From NCBI GenBank assembly GCA_000149265.1, contig CH002780.1, positions 1 through 64,000 on the forward strand: a stretch of 64,000 nucleotides of DNA, read 5' to 3'. The notes below the pieces were generated by a model. The model did not search any database, had not been told where the DNA came from, and saw nothing but the letters and a program-made list of their open reading frames with translations. Within the stretch, counting starts at the first letter, position 1. Each line of letters opens with the position of its first letter. Shown here piece after piece: positions 28,801 through 39,916 of this stretch. Origin of the DNA: Ciona savignyi (lineage: Eukaryota > Chordata > Ascidiacea > Phlebobranchia > Cionidae). The translations under genes and the position numbers were made by a program.

Positions 28801-29183
28801 CACAGTAGACTTGTTTTCTTTCGCAAAATCACCCAACACACAAGAATAATAAACAAGGGATTAAGTACTGTATACGTGTATATCAAAAAGTCATTTGAAT
28901 AGGATAGTGCGTGTGACATTTGTAGCAAAATATATAAATATGCTGTCAACATAACGAAATTTACTTGTTTTAATTATTTGTCGTTTAGCAAACTATAACG
29001 CAGTAAAAATTTATTTAAAATGCAGTTTTCCAATTTCCCGATTTTTATTTTTGTTCACCTTACATTAATAAACAGTATAAAATAGTAAACTTACATGTCA
29101 TCGTATACAAACTCTGCGTCCAGTGTATTCCAGTATATCAGAACTGCGGTGATACCACACACTAATATTTCAGCAGATATCAT
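1893..29183 (-). CDS. TMTC2: TMTC2: ER transmembrane TPR protein, O-mannosyltransferase family
   Basis: Exons found (5' to 3'): 29183-29095, 24235-24098, 23404-23265, 23210-23118, 22810-22062, 21096-20622, 19491-19287, 18987-18880, 18450-18307, 4369-4168, 3945-3712, 2982-2798, 2060-1893. Phases agree at every junction except the 18307/4369 gap, where a TPR exon of about 46 residues was not found. The ATG opens a signal-anchor ending FVYDD. Conserved TMTC blocks follow: [65 protein letters not shown], then TPRs ([43 protein letters not shown]). The TPR wording matches TMTC2 better than TMTC1, 3 or 4. In the family the multi-pass ER domain transfers O-mannose to cadherins. The exon at 22062-22810 adds a Ser/Thr-rich loop of about 180 residues. 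Two donors are unusual (GTGCTT at 19286, GTGAAT at 20621). Expected length is about 1020 residues against 836 in human. Confidence 0.92.
2085..2420 (+). repeat. Cluster of three family-A tRNA-like SINE copies
   Basis: Copies at about 2096, 2199 and 2308 show GGCCGAATGG (A-box-like) and GGTTCGAAA (B-box-like), with A-rich tails. The first begins about 25 bp from the TMTC2 last-exon acceptor. Confidence 0.7.
2687..2793 (+). repeat. Family-A SINE abutting a TMTC2 exon donor
   Basis: A-box-like AAATGGTTAACACGACC and B box GGTTCGAAACC. The tail runs into the donor of the exon ending at 2798. Confidence 0.75.
3125..3370 (+). repeat. Two family-A SINE copies
   Basis: GGCTAAATGGTTAACACG at about 3136 and a second, degraded copy with CATGGGTTC at about 3335. 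Confidence 0.6.
4370..6859. other. Part of the large TMTC2 intron; no gene seen
   Basis: AT-rich with short chance ORFs only. A reverse family-A SINE lies at about 5478-5568 (CGCGTTAACCATTCGG, reverse B box TTTCGAA). The missing TMTC2 TPR exon should lie between 4370 and 18306, but I did not find it. Confidence 0.5.
6860..14549 (+). CDS. Class A GPCR (melatonin/moody-like) with giant third intracellular loop
   Basis: Eight exons in perfect phase: 6860-6962, 7028-7206, 7565-7728, 8767-8858, 10353-10497, 11503-11774, 12103-12237, 12556-14549, giving 1027 residues. The N-terminus has four N-glycosylation sequons (NIT, NYS, NHS, NDT). TM1 carries GNGV, TM2 NLCAVDL, TM3 starts at Cys115 and ends NRY (139-141, replacing DRY). 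ECL2 has Cys192, the likely disulfide partner. TM5 ends about residue 228, TM6 starts about 911 with CVLP in place of CWxP, and TM7 has NPLLY (963-967). The loop between TM5 and TM6 is about 680 residues, hydrophilic, Ser/Asp/Glu/Lys-rich, with a Cys-basic patch ([15 protein letters not shown], coded near 13576-13618). NRY, YRNRKL after TM1 and LYGFLN in TM7 recall melatonin-receptor and moody/Tre1-type receptors; the ligand is unknown. The gene lies wholly inside a TMTC2 intron on the opposite strand. The exon 3 donor is GTCGGT, a weak match. Confidence 0.93.
9798..10069. mobile_element. Non-autonomous hAT-like DNA transposon (272 bp)
   Basis: Termini CAGGGGTGAGCGACC and, inverted, CATGTGTGGGGAACC. 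Flanking 8-mers GTATAGAA and GTATAGGA match at 7 of 8 positions. Lies in GPCR intron 4. No ORF. Confidence 0.7.
11806..11912 (+). repeat. Family-A SINE in GPCR intron 6
   Basis: ATCGAATGGATAACGCGACC and TTTGAAACC boxes. Starts about 31 bp after the exon 6 donor. Confidence 0.7.
14550..18306. other. TMTC2 intron, 3' of GPCR: repeats, no gene
   Basis: Contains family-B SINEs (about 14850-15115, 15515-15775), family-A SINEs (about 15248-15350, 15780-15880, 15915-16020, 18125-18235), a TA tract (about 15890-15912) and a MITE (17625-17870). Remaining sequence is AT-rich and shows no convincing exon. Confidence 0.55.
17625..17870. mobile_element. MITE-like element
   Basis: Begins near GGGAAAGCTAACAGGAGG and ends near ACTATTAGTGTTGCCC, the inverse of the same motif. 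The interior has the GGTTA-rich core shared with the 27481-27712 element. Confidence 0.45.
18533..18820 (-). repeat. Family-B SINE, reverse copy
   Basis: Reverse-orientation GGATAGGATATTCATG tail, then the body (CTTGCTCAAGG) and head. Lies between two TMTC2 exons. Confidence 0.75.
19229..19284 (+). repeat. Family-A SINE fragment overlapping a TMTC2 splice donor
   Basis: GTGGCCGAATGGTTAACG to ATACAAAAAAG. The GTGCTT donor of the exon ending at 19287 (19281-19286, minus strand) sits on its 3' edge. Confidence 0.65.
23512..23807 (+). repeat. Full-length family-B SINE
   Basis: Head TGGTCGAGCGGTTAAGTGCG, body TAGCTAGTCGGTTGTGTCC, tail TATCCTATCC. Lies in TMTC2 intron 2. Confidence 0.85.
23885..23990 (-). 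repeat. Family-A SINE, reverse copy
   Basis: GGTCGCGTTAACCATTCC and a degraded reverse B box. Lies between SINE-B and TMTC2 exon 2. Confidence 0.6.
24236..29094. other. TMTC2 intron 1; no other gene seen
   Basis: AT-rich with only short chance ORFs. Holds the 27481-27712 MITE and a related fragment at about 28740-28800. Confidence 0.5.
27481..27712. mobile_element. MITE with terminal inverted repeats
   Basis: Left end CAACGGGCCCGGGGAAAAC, right end TTTTAGTGTGGCCCAACG, in inverse orientation. Core is rich in GGGTTA-type words. Related copies lie near 17625, 28740, 35165 and 54840. Confidence 0.6.
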
Positions 29184-30952
29184 ACTAGCTGTTCAATCTA
29201 ATTGTTTCTTATGTAGGAATTTTATCTGAATTAAGGTATTCTGTTAGAAGGACATCAGCTTGGCTATAAATGTAATCTGATTTTACATATTCTGGTTATG
29301 GGTTACTATCATGGCTACATATTAAGCGCACAGCTAAGCATTCAAATAGCAAAGCGCGAACCAATGATAGCAAATTGCAATTCAAAACACGTTTGTATAG
29401 ACGCAGACATTTACATAGCTTTAGATCAATGTTAAAATAGGATACTAGTAGCCCCTGCAGATCGCTAGCATACGAGCCCTGTTACAGATTTCAAATCAAC
29501 CATGTTTATTGAAACGAATAAAACGTGTCCTAGTTTGCCAGTACACTACTATCTCATTCATCTGCGGATGTTTTATTTTCGAGCTGTCAACCAAACCAAT
29601 CACTTCCTCGAGTGAGTTGGTAAAAGAAATTTCCCCCTTTCCTGTCATACCTACCACTTAGCTCATATCTTAACTCTGCCATGGTCAGTGGCTGCTGCGC
29701 GTCTGGCCGGAGGAACACTTAATTGGTGATACGCCAGGCTCGAGACGCTCGGCTTGACGGATAAGCTTCACTTTCGTGAGTACCACCGCGTTTTAAAGTT
29801 GGGGTCTCAGCGGGAAGCTTCGATTTATCGATATTTTAGCTACTATTCCCGGCAATATACACGACTATTACAATCAATACGATATTCTAAAGATTATACG
29901 GCCGTCAATCATGTTCCTTTGTATTTACTTTCCAGTCAAATCAAATTCAGCCTATGTACGATATGTAACCCAATACTAAATAAAGTAGTCACATTAAAAA
30001 TGTCTAACTACCCTATTTCTCTTTTTGTGTGTGATAAATTGCCGAATATTAAATAAACTACTTAACTTAAAAAAACGTCTAACTACCCGAAATATTTTTT
30101 ATGGTAAATTGTAGAATATTAAATAAACTAGTTAAGTTTAAAAAACGTCTAACTAACCGAATTGTGTTTTTTTGTCTCGAAAGTATATTTCAACAAAGCG
30201 TCGCAACTAGTTCGTAAATTACCTACATCCATCTTATACTTTTAAAGAAATTAAATTATTATTTTTCTGATGCGAATTTCGAACGAAAATGCAGAAACGC
30301 CGAACGGGATATTCCCTCGGCGGGAACGAACGCAATAATCGTTTGTCTAGCAGAAACACGGCTTGCTACACAGCGTCAGACTTTTTCGCGCGACATACGT
30401 AATACTTTTGCGAAGGCGAAGCTATCATCCGTATTCACTTTATTTTAGTTTCATTTATCGCTCTTTCGTTGCATTAAAGAAAAAATTCGGTTTATTTTTA
30501 AAAAAAAGGAGGCAAAAAACGGTAAAAGTACAGTTAATAAAACACGTCAGTAAATGCACATGTTAACGGCTGAAAATTAATTTATTCATGGGTCTAATTT
30601 AAAGCAGTATAAACATTGGCTTATTTTAATAAGTTGTGAACAATTAAGCTGTATTTCTCACTACCAAACAGGTGATCAAGGAAACAACTTTCCACAATAA
30701 GTAGACGACCCAAAAACCCTCACTGGTAAAATTAGCTCTCTTGCGCCATCTCCGTATTTAAAAAAAGGGACGCAGTCCATCTTCTAATACGAATGAAATT
30801 AATAAAGGAATGTGGGACATGTCAACAAGTACACCAAGACAAAAATCCATTTGTGACTTTTTTAATAGTACTACTAATTTAATGCATGCATATTTATGTT
30901 TTATCTTCTTAAAATAAAAACCGAATTTTGTTTTCAAATTATGCATACTTAC
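29184..30952. other. TMTC2 upstream region
   Basis: Presumed TMTC2 promoter side; no clear TATA box. A roughly 75-bp unit recurs three times at about 29975-30165 (core AACGTCTAACTA). No gene. Confidence 0.4.
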
Positions 30953-31070
30953 ACGTATACGAGGTAGCATTTAAAAAAAACAATTGCTACAAACAGGATG
31001 CTCCAAAGCACATTAGCTAACACGACCACTTGACGAGGTTCCCATAGATAATCAGGTAAGCGGGATTCCA
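30953..31070 (-). CDS. Orphan exon with a predicted membrane segment
   Basis: A 118-bp open segment lies between a CTACAG acceptor and a strong GTAAGT donor. It encodes SRLPDYLWEPRQVVVLAN followed by a hydrophobic run (VLWSILFVAIVFF), which looks like one membrane helix. It lies between the TMTC2 start and the BLOC1S5-like gene. A family-A SINE abuts its acceptor side (about 31085-31150). No partner exon was found and no family was recognised. Confidence 0.25.
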
Positions 31071-31544
31071 CTGTAGGCCTACATCTTTTACCGGGTTTTG
31101 AACTCATCATGGTCTCGTTGTTCAGATCTTTTTTTGTATATGGTTTGATATATGTTAACAAAGAAACAGTTTTACAATATAACTTATTATCAAATGGCCA
31201 TAGATGTTCAAAAATTAAGAACCAACTTTTCGTTTTAAAAACGTAAAGAAGGCAATAACCAGTTTACCAAGAAATAAAGGCACATTTGCGTTGTGTGGAA
31301 GATCAATTGTCCGAATTTTATTTTATAAAATTTAAAAAAAACGGATATTTTATTTGAAACAAATTAATTTTATGAACTATTTAATCAGTTAGAATCAAGA
31401 ATCATTAGAATCAAGAATCATTTATTTGTTTGTTCAAAAATATGCGCAACAACAATGGATTAGAACACAATAATTTGAATTTATATAAATATTTAAGACC
31501 AGGAGGCAACGAAACGATCGTACGGTCCACAAGTCAGTTGCCCC

Positions 31545-32760
31545 CTTCTGATATGATATCGCATTGGATTATCAACCGAAAGGTTATCGAAACCATTGGC
31601 TATAGCTAGTGGACTGTATCCTAGGATAGGGCGGAATGTTCATGTTTATCCCTTGATTGGACAAACGTAATAGGCGCAGAACTCATTAATTCATTGGGTT
31701 AAGTGCCTTGCCTAAGGACACAACCGACTAGTTAGCGATGCAGGTTACCATAAGACAGCGTGAAATGGTGGTAAACTATGTCGTTTTTGTATTGCTAGCA
31801 GTTTATTACCAAAGACAAGCCAGCGAAACGGACAGATCGTCTTCATTCGTATTGTCTGTTGCTTTGATAGAAAGTAGTCATGTCGGTTAGAGCTCCAACA
31901 ATCACTCGGAAGGTTGATGCATCGAAACCAGCTGCCGAATAGTCGGTTGTGTCCTTGGACAAGACAGTTCAGTAAAGTCAACTAAACCAAAAAAATATAC
32001 AGGTTTAATCAAACAAAAGCAACACCTCAATCATATAGAACGCACTGCAGTAGCTTCGGTCACTAGACGAAGTAAACCAACTATTCCCTCTACGGAGTTT
32101 TACGAACCAATGTGATAAACCTGACACCCCATCATTTATGGGATGATCATTATAAATAATAAATATAACAAATCAGTATTGTCATTTTCGATATCTTAAA
32201 TAAAGTAAGTGCTGTTTCGTCACATACTACTAATTGATATTTTTTGTATTGAAGCTTTAATCATTAAAAACACACAAAATAAATTATTGCACATTGATAC
32301 ATATATCTTTACAGATGTGGTCCACTGAGAAATTAAATAACATGATAGGATATTCATGTTTATCCCCGTGAATGGAAAAACCAAGAGTTAACACACAGGC
32401 AATCAATCGTCAATTAGATACTAAAAATAATATTACTAGGAAGAATATTATTTTAAAGCGTCAGCTGAAAGGTTGTTGGATCAAAACCAGCTGCTGGTTA
32501 GTTCATTATATATCCTTAAAATCTACTAAGATAGAGCATTGATTTGGGATAGGATAATCATATTTATCTTTTTTTAAATCCGAAACGGTTTTACCTGGCT
32601 ACTAGAGCTATTTTTTATTCAACTGTTCAGCAGTAATTTTTTTAACGGGAATAGGATTACACTTCCTTGCAAGGTAATCTGATAAATGCCTGTGTAGCAA
32701 CTCTCCTTGTATTTTTTCATTCATGAGGATGAAACATGAATATCCTATCCTAATCCATAA
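31545..32760. repeat. Degraded family-B SINE fragments
   Basis: Pieces in both orientations: ATCAACCGAAAGGTTATCG, GATAGGATATTCATG, GAATATCCTATCC. No gene between 31071 and 32803. Confidence 0.5.
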
Positions 32761-32803
32761 TTATTGCACTTAGTATATTTGTAAAGTCCGACACGACATA
32801 TTA

Positions 32804-35800
32804 TCAGGGAATCGAGTTTTCTCTCTTAATCTGTTCCACCATCCTCTTGTATTCATCTTCCAAGATTTGTTTCTGCACATCAAATTCTTCCAGGATTTGT
32901 TCTTTCCGATATTTGATGTTTATCCAGAATTGGTCGTCCGCATGTTCTTCCTAAACATATTAACAGTCAACACAAACACACATAAGGGACTACTAGGTTT
33001 GTGCATTAGTTAACGGTTAACTTATCAAGAGAAAAATCGGGTAATGAGTAAACAATTGTGTGTAAACCAAAAAGAAGCAATAGGTTTTAAAGAATACCAA
33101 TTAAAAACTGCAGCACTACTATTGTACACTACTTACAATTATTTAGTATTTGGGAATTCCAGTGACCCATAATATTGAACTTTTAGAACAAATTGCCAAG
33201 AGGTGGTTAAATGGTGAACTATTTTTTTTTCATCACGTAACTATTTTCCAAATGAACCTACATGCACAGCCCTTAATAGTACTCATGTTTATCTGAACAG
33301 CATAAAAATAAGTGTTAAGACACAAATATTGGACAGATGTCCTCATGCCCACAGTGGGGTTATCAAAGACAATATCGATTAGCAAGCGGCTAACTTTATC
33401 TGACCAACTTCAGTTTTCAGGAGGAAAATACCCTTCTAAACTTTAGTTTTCACCCCTGTGCGTAATCTCGATAATAAGTTAATATAAATATTTGCACAAT
33501 ATGTTCAGAGTGCATCACTAATGGTAGAAGCATAATCTCAGGTGTTGCATAACCTCCACAAATTTGCACCAAATCGAAGATGCAATTTATATGATTTCTG
33601 GTTGGAATAAATCTACAGGCTTACTTAGTGATTGTATATTTGGACATGCTGCTTGGATTGTTTGCAGATTTGTGTTTGTCAGGTAAACGTCCAGCCCGGT
33701 GGTCTAGCGGTTAAGTGCGTCGCCTTTTAATCGAAAGGTTGCAGTTGCGAAACTGGTCGCTAGCTAGTCAGTTGTGTCCTTGGGCAAGGCACTTTACGGA
33801 CATTGCCTAAACCCAGCGGATTAATGGGTTTTACAAAATTGAAGGAACGTGTCTATCATATACAACACACTGCAATAGCTCCGGTAACCCGACGATGGGC
33901 GCGAGGTGATCTGACGATTGCCCGTGTGATAACCCCCTAGGTTTTACCATTCACGGGGATAAACATGAACATCCTATCCTATCCTATCCTATCCTAAACA
34001 CGGCCAGAATAAAGAGTTAAAGTAAAATATGGAAATGTCATAGTTAATCTGATGGACGCCTGTATGATAAAACCCCTTGTATTTACCATTTACAAAGATA
34101 AAATAAATATTCTGTGTTATTATACAGTACAGTTAATGCATTTTTTCATGTTTCAATTAACACAAAAGCCTTTTTTTTGTAAAATACCGACCGGTATTAT
34201 TAAGTAAAAGGGTAGATTCGTGGCGATTACACAGAATTAATAGCTTACAACATTCTGGCACAACTTAATTTTAAAAGGAGGATTGTAACTCACTTGTACA
34301 ACTGTTTCTAATCCCACACATTCTGATGAATATATCGTTTACAACATCTCGTTGCAAACACTAACTGTAAAAGATAAAAGATTTCAAACGCATGTATTTA
34401 AACAATAATTCGAAGGAGAAGTATAAAAGATTCTTGTGATAATTGGATGCAAAACAGATCCAGTAATTCTTACAGATGATCATCTATTAACATTAGTAAA
34501 TGGTTTCAAATTTTAACCAGGGGATTTTTTTACAAAACGGTCAAAGACCAGACAGTACTCGCTCATACTATTATCACAATTTTTGTAAAGAGAAGTGCAC
34601 AACTAATTTAAAGTGTGTAGAACTTTTAATATTCATCAGTAAACTAGTAAACCCAGCCACTAGCTGAATAAAATAAAACTGTAGAACAGAATATTATGGC
34701 AAATAAGAGAAGTCAATTTTACCACGATCTCAGCTGTGCAAAAACTTGTGCTAATATTGATTTGTCATTGAATACTTTTTATATTTTACTTAAAGTTTTT
34801 AAAATTAAGATTTTAATTTGGTCAGTAATATTCAACAGTACAAAAAATATGTGAACCAGTATTGGTATCAAAATAATATATGTTATGTTTAATTTGATTT
34901 TATTTATTTATGTTTTAAGATGTACATAGTTACACTAACACTCATACAAAAATGGTAGAAACCTTAATATTAAAGTAAAAACCTAAAGGATTGAGGAGTC
35001 ACCAATAAAAACAAGTAAGGATTAACTAGTCTTGGTGCATTTTCATTTAACAGAACTAATGTCGTTTAATATATTATGGCCACGATTGTTAACAATAATA
35101 AATAAAGAAATGTTGGACACAGATTTAAATTAAAAAAACACAATTTGAGGCAATACTTATATGAGGGAATAAGGTAAGAAGGAAAACTGATCATAAAAAC
35201 TATGGAAACTTTTTCCAACCCTGCAAAAAACACGAATTTCAACCCCAGTGCCAATGCTTATGTCAACCCAAGCTCAAAATTTAACCTTTATCCCCAAACC
35301 ATGGTCTTCTCTAATCTGTGGAACAGCGGGGCGGGACAGCACATTCTTTGGCGAAGCAACCGGTGTGGGGGTAGCACATTATTCTATGGTAGAGTGGAAA
35401 GATGGGTGAAGGTGTATTTTCGTCACTAACATGAGCGGGAAGGGGTGATGGTATCATGATACAACCCCTTTCCTTTATGGCCCCTATCCCGCTCATGTTA
35501 ATGACGAAATAACCAACCCGGCCCATGATATAGTGTGTTGTCCCGTCCCACTGTCTTGCAGATTAGTAAAGCCCCTAACCATCATTTTAGTGTGTAGTTT
35601 CTCTCCTTCCCTTTTTTTGTTTCTATCACAATTTGTTCCATACCTTTTACTTGAACTTGAACCAGATTATCAGACACGGATTTTATTGAGGCTGGAAGAA
35701 CATTATTTGCGATATGTGAAGAGCTGTCTGCCATCTCTTTCAATAGTTCTTTGCCTGTGTTTTTGTCAAACTCAGATGCGACATATTTCATCTCATTCTC

Positions 35801-35842
35801 GAGTGCTGTCTGGTGGTTGAATAAATGTTTTATGGATTCCAT
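32804..35842 (-). CDS. BLOC1S5 (muted)-like coiled-coil protein
   Basis: Three phase-compatible exons: 35842-35644, 34322-34294 (only 29 bp) and 32950-32804 ending in TGA, giving 124 residues from the ATG at 35842. The reading frame is open upstream to a possible acceptor at about 35869, so a further 5' exon is likely. The protein is all helical and charged. HLFNHQTALENEMKY..EFDK..GKELLKEM aligns by eye with the start of BLOC-1 subunit 5 (human muted), and the tail DDQFWINIKYRKEQI..ILEDEYKRMVEQI with its C-terminal coiled coil. In animals that subunit is part of BLOC-1, which sorts cargo to lysosome-related organelles. Similarity is by eye and modest. The human protein is 187 residues, so the N-terminal segment is missing here. 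It could instead be an unrelated coiled-coil protein. Confidence 0.55.
33692..33996 (+). repeat. Full-length family-B SINE (best copy)
   Basis: tRNA-like head GGTCTAGCGGTTAAGTGCG and GGTTGCAGTTGCGAAACT, a body of about 200 bp, and a tail of four ATCCT units. Lies in the last intron of the BLOC1S5-like gene. Confidence 0.88.
35165..35625. mobile_element. Composite palindromic TIR element
   Basis: Outer arms (CTAATCTG...GGGACGGGACA type) are inverted at about 35313 and 35565. Inner arms TCACTAACATGAGCGGGA and TCCCGCTCATGTTAATGA flank a short centre (35430-35508). Its right edge reaches within about 20 bp of the BLOC1S5-like exon ending at 35644. Confidence 0.6.
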
Positions 35843-35868
35843 GTAAATTTTAATTTTAACTTTTTTTA

Positions 35869-38800
35869 CTTGAGATTTCAAGGCACCTTTTGCACAAGGG
35901 AAATACCCTTCTTAAGACATTATCTATACATAGAAATCTTTGCGTTTGCCATACAAATTTTAGATTCCGAAGGTAAACTCACGCATCTTTTGTTGATTAA
36001 AGTGTTGATCGCTCATCAACAATTTAAAAAAAATTATTGTGTTATACTAATATAAAAATATAGAATATTTAACCGTTCCCAAAAGTTATCCAATCCTAAC
36101 CTATCTTTGTGTCAACCTCGCAACGAAAGCCCTCAAAGGGTTTCCGGGTTCATGTATATTAGGATACTAGTAGTTTGTTGTTTAACAGATATGCTTCCAC
36201 TGGACTACACGGTGGCACGCCCTCCCTAGTCACACACGCGAATATCCATTTAAAAAAATTAAAATTTAAAATTTATAACAAAATGAATACAAAAATGTGT
36301 GTGACGATAATAAAAAATAATAAATAGAAAAAAAACGTTTAAAATGACAGCATCAGGGAGGGGTTAGGCCTGGTTAGATGGGGTTGGGGTGACCAGGCCG
36401 GGTCTTTGGCGGGATAATGGAGTTGGTGGTGGAACCTGCAGAATGGAATATTGCCAGGGGACGTGCGATAGTCCGACCAGGACTAGGGTCGGGAAAGGGG
36501 AGTGGAACAAAGGGTAGGAATTTAAACTAAGTAGCTTTAAACATAATTGATTTACAAAGGCCGACCGGTGATTAAGAATTTAACGGGGACGATTTGGTTC
36601 AACGAATGAGATATAATGCTACTCAGTGGCGCGCACGGCGTCTATTTTATTTTATCCAAGCCGTCCGCACGATGGCCGGACCGTCACCGCTGCTTAACAA
36701 CAAACGGGTTTGTGTCGTCAGCCGTATACAAAGGGTGGGGAAGGGACTATTTATAGGGTGATTAAAGAATGATGCGATGAAAGGGTGGGAAGAGGATACA
36801 AAACAACTTGAATGCACCTCCGCGACTTAAATCAATTGTATATAATATAAATGCGAAGGTAAAAAACTAGTCGCTACTTAATCGGTTGTGTCGTTGAGAA
36901 AGGCACTTAACAAACATTGCCTGAACCCAGCAGATTAATGGGTTCTACCAAATTGAAGAAACGTGGTTATCATACGCATCACGCTGCAATAGCTCCGATA
37001 ACCCGACGGTGGGAGCGAGGTGATTTGGGGATTGCCCGTGGGTTAACACCCTTGTTTATTCATGTTGATAAACATGAATATCCTATCCTATCTACTATCT
37101 CCAAAAGTACTCACATATATCCAAAATCGAAAAAGGGAATTTGCCAGGTATTATATGTCTTGGAGAAACAGCTATTTTCAATCCAAAAGTTTTAAGTTTA
37201 TTTCATTATAAACTGAAATAAACATAGAACAATAATTAAACTGCGCTATTGCACAACAAAGACGATAATGAAAGACGTAAAATAAGCAAGTCTGCAGTAC
37301 CTATATATTCAGATTATTGCATAGAATAATTATGTTTTATCCTCGTGCGTGGGAACACGCAGGGGCCATTAACACACCGGCAATCAATAGATTGCCCACC
37401 TTCGGGTTAATAAAGCCATTACAATGTGTTGTATATAATCAAACTATTTTTTTATGGTTTAGTACAATCATTAAGCCAATTGATTCTAGAAAACTCCGTT
37501 AAGTTAAAGTGCCTTGCAAAGCCAGAGGTTGGTTACGATGAAGCTATATAGGATATAGGATATAGGATATTCATGTTTATCCCCGTGAATGGGAAAACCT
37601 AGGGGGTTATCACACGGGCAATCGTCAGATCACCTCGCGCCCATCGTCGGGTTACCGGAGCTATTGCAGTGTGTTGTATATGATAGACACGTTCCTTAAC
37701 TTTGGTAGAACCCATTAATCCGCTGGGTTCAGGCAATGTCCGTAAAGTGCCTTGCCCAAGGACACAACCGACTAGCTAGCGACCAGTTTCGCACCTGCAA
37801 CCTTTCGATTGAAAGGCGACGCACTTAACAGCTAGACCACCGGGCCGGACAAGCTACCTTTCTGCTGGCTGCAGCCAGCCGAGTCACTTGTCGGTTAGCT
37901 CGAATCTGACGCCCATGTGACAGCTATACCACTTCTGCTTTGTTTCCCGGAATACTGTGGCTGGTGATGACGTGTTTCTCTATATTGCATATATACGTCA
38001 CATATGACAAATCGCCTTATGACTATCAGGAAAAAAGATATATTAGGAAAACTTATTTTTGTTAGATTTTGTTAGGATTGTCATCTGGATAATGCAACCG
38101 GTACATATCCCGAATTATGTGAATAGAAACGGTCTTAGTGACTACCCCTCATCATGGTTTCGAAACCTGGCGCTTTTAAACAAGGTTTTCTACTTAAAAA
38201 TCTTTAAAATTACTCCGCGTCAATTTTGATAAAATATATGTTTTACGCCCTGATACCCACATTTCAAATATGCAAATAGTTTTCAAATATGTTCCGGGGT
38301 TTAAACACAATCTAAGACACCAATGTGGTGGTACCTTACCTAACACCGGAAGTTTGTAATCACGTAACCTATGGCTCGGAGTAATACTAACTCTGAAATT
38401 ATATACTTGCAAATACTGAATATGCCAAATTGAATGCAGAAGTGGTTTATGTTCCAAAACATTTATTATTCACATGGGTATAATAAAAACTAGACTATGT
38501 CAGATATCTGCGAATGATAATAATGCTTTAATTATTTTCAGAAGCAACCATTTTTTTCTAAAAATTATTTACTGTTTCTATGAATTACGATACCAGGGCC
38601 AAAAATCCGCGCGAGCAATACTTGCGTGTTTACTTGCAGGAGACACGCAGTGCGAGTACGAATTTATTCTAGAAAATAAAATAAAAACAATTAAAGTTTT
38701 TCCATTCAACTGGTCAATGTTTTCTAATCAAACAAATCCTCATCATGGCGACCATTTTTATTAAACACATGGCGCATCCGAAAATTGGAGTCTATAGTAC

Positions 38801-39100
38801 TTACAACAGCCTCATATAACACGGTCGCAGTAAACGATTTACTTGCGTGGCCTTTAACACGCGAATGAAATCTTAGTCGCCCGAAATTTGATGGATTTTT
38901 GGCCCTGCGACACTTAATTGGGACGAACACATGAGATATAAGATTAGCATGCGCAAATGTTACCATAATCGAAGAAATCAATGCAACGTGCTTACAGCAG
39001 GTAGAGATATAAACAAATGAAACGTATCATTGAAATGTGAAATATTGTATACTCGTTTTGTTGTTGTCGCAAGTCCAAATACTTCGTGACACACTAAACC
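35869..39100. other. Intergenic repeats; no gene accepted
   Basis: Contains family-B SINEs at about 36852-37092 (+) and 37546-37850 (-, full length), a family-B fragment at about 37325-37510 and a family-A copy at about 38090-38175. The GC-richer stretch 36350-36750 shows no gene I can support. Confidence 0.5.
37546..37850 (-). repeat. Full-length family-B SINE, reverse copy
   Basis: Tail GGATATAGGATATAGGAT, then the reverse body, ending TAGACCACCGGGCCGG. Confidence 0.85.
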
Positions 39101-39124
39101 AACATTAAAAACGGTTCTGTGGCC

Positions 39125-39190
39125 GAAATAGGCAATTTACATTACAATACGAAATAGGCAATTTACATTACAATACGAAATAAGCGATTT
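39125..39190. repeat. 26-bp tandem repeat, about 2.5 copies
   Basis: Unit starts GAAATAGGCAATTTACATTA; the first two copies are identical. Confidence 0.85.
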
Positions 39191-39417
39191 TATTTATACA
39201 AGAAAATGTATGTATTTATATTTATAGAAAATAATAAATATTTACGAAGAAAGAAACGCGAGCAGTTGATATGTTTGCATCATTTGTATTTCCATTTGTG
39301 CAAATTATTCGACCATCGTCTGCAGGTTCTGCAACTTCTCTATGATTAAACTTTCTTTTTCCAAGAAAGCTTCGCACAAGGGTGTAGCTGATTCGGTGAC
39401 TCTTGGGTCTATGCTGC

Positions 39418-39838
39418 ATTCTTTGCTGTGCATTACTGTGCGCTATTGTGCGTTAATGTACATTACTGTGCGCTATTGTGCGTTACTGTACATTACTGTG
39501 AGTTACTGCATATTACTGTACCTTACTGTGCGTTATTGTGCATTGTTTGCTGTACATTACTGTGCGTTGTTGTGCGTTAATGTACATTACTGTGCGTTAT
39601 TGTGCGTTACTGTACATTACTGTGAGTTACTGCATATTACTGTACATTACTGTGAGTTACTGCATATTACTGTGCGGTATTGTGCGTTATTGTACATTAC
39701 TGTGCGTATTTTTACATAACTGTGCGTAAATGCGCGTTACTGTGCGTCGCTGTGCGTAACTTTACATTACTGTGTGGTATTGTGCGTAACTGTGCGTAAA
39801 TGTGCGTTACTATCCGTCGCTGAGCGTTATTGTATAAT
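39418..39838. repeat. Minisatellite with a 10-bp unit
   Basis: About 42 imperfect copies of TGTGCGTTAC / TGTACATTAC-type units. Being open on the plus strand it yields a repetitive 125-codon ORF. Ends about 80 bp past the stop of the lectin-like gene. Confidence 0.9.
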
Positions 39839-39916
39839 ATTGTTGTTGTTGGTTCAATTTAAATGACACCATGAATTTGAAAGATCAACTTAAACATGCT
39901 CGTTTACATGTGCGGT

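Noticed and set aside
35202-35429. 75-codon ORF rich in Asn/Pro
   Set aside because: Falls wholly in the palindromic TIR element.
36674-36728. Short ORF MAGPSPLLNNKRVCVVSR as a first exon on the plus strand
   Set aside because: Has a possible GTATAC donor, but no downstream exon or recognisable family.
39342-39719. 125-codon repetitive ORF rich in Tyr-Cys
   Set aside because: Produced by the 10-bp minisatellite; no signal or family, and frame follows the repeat.
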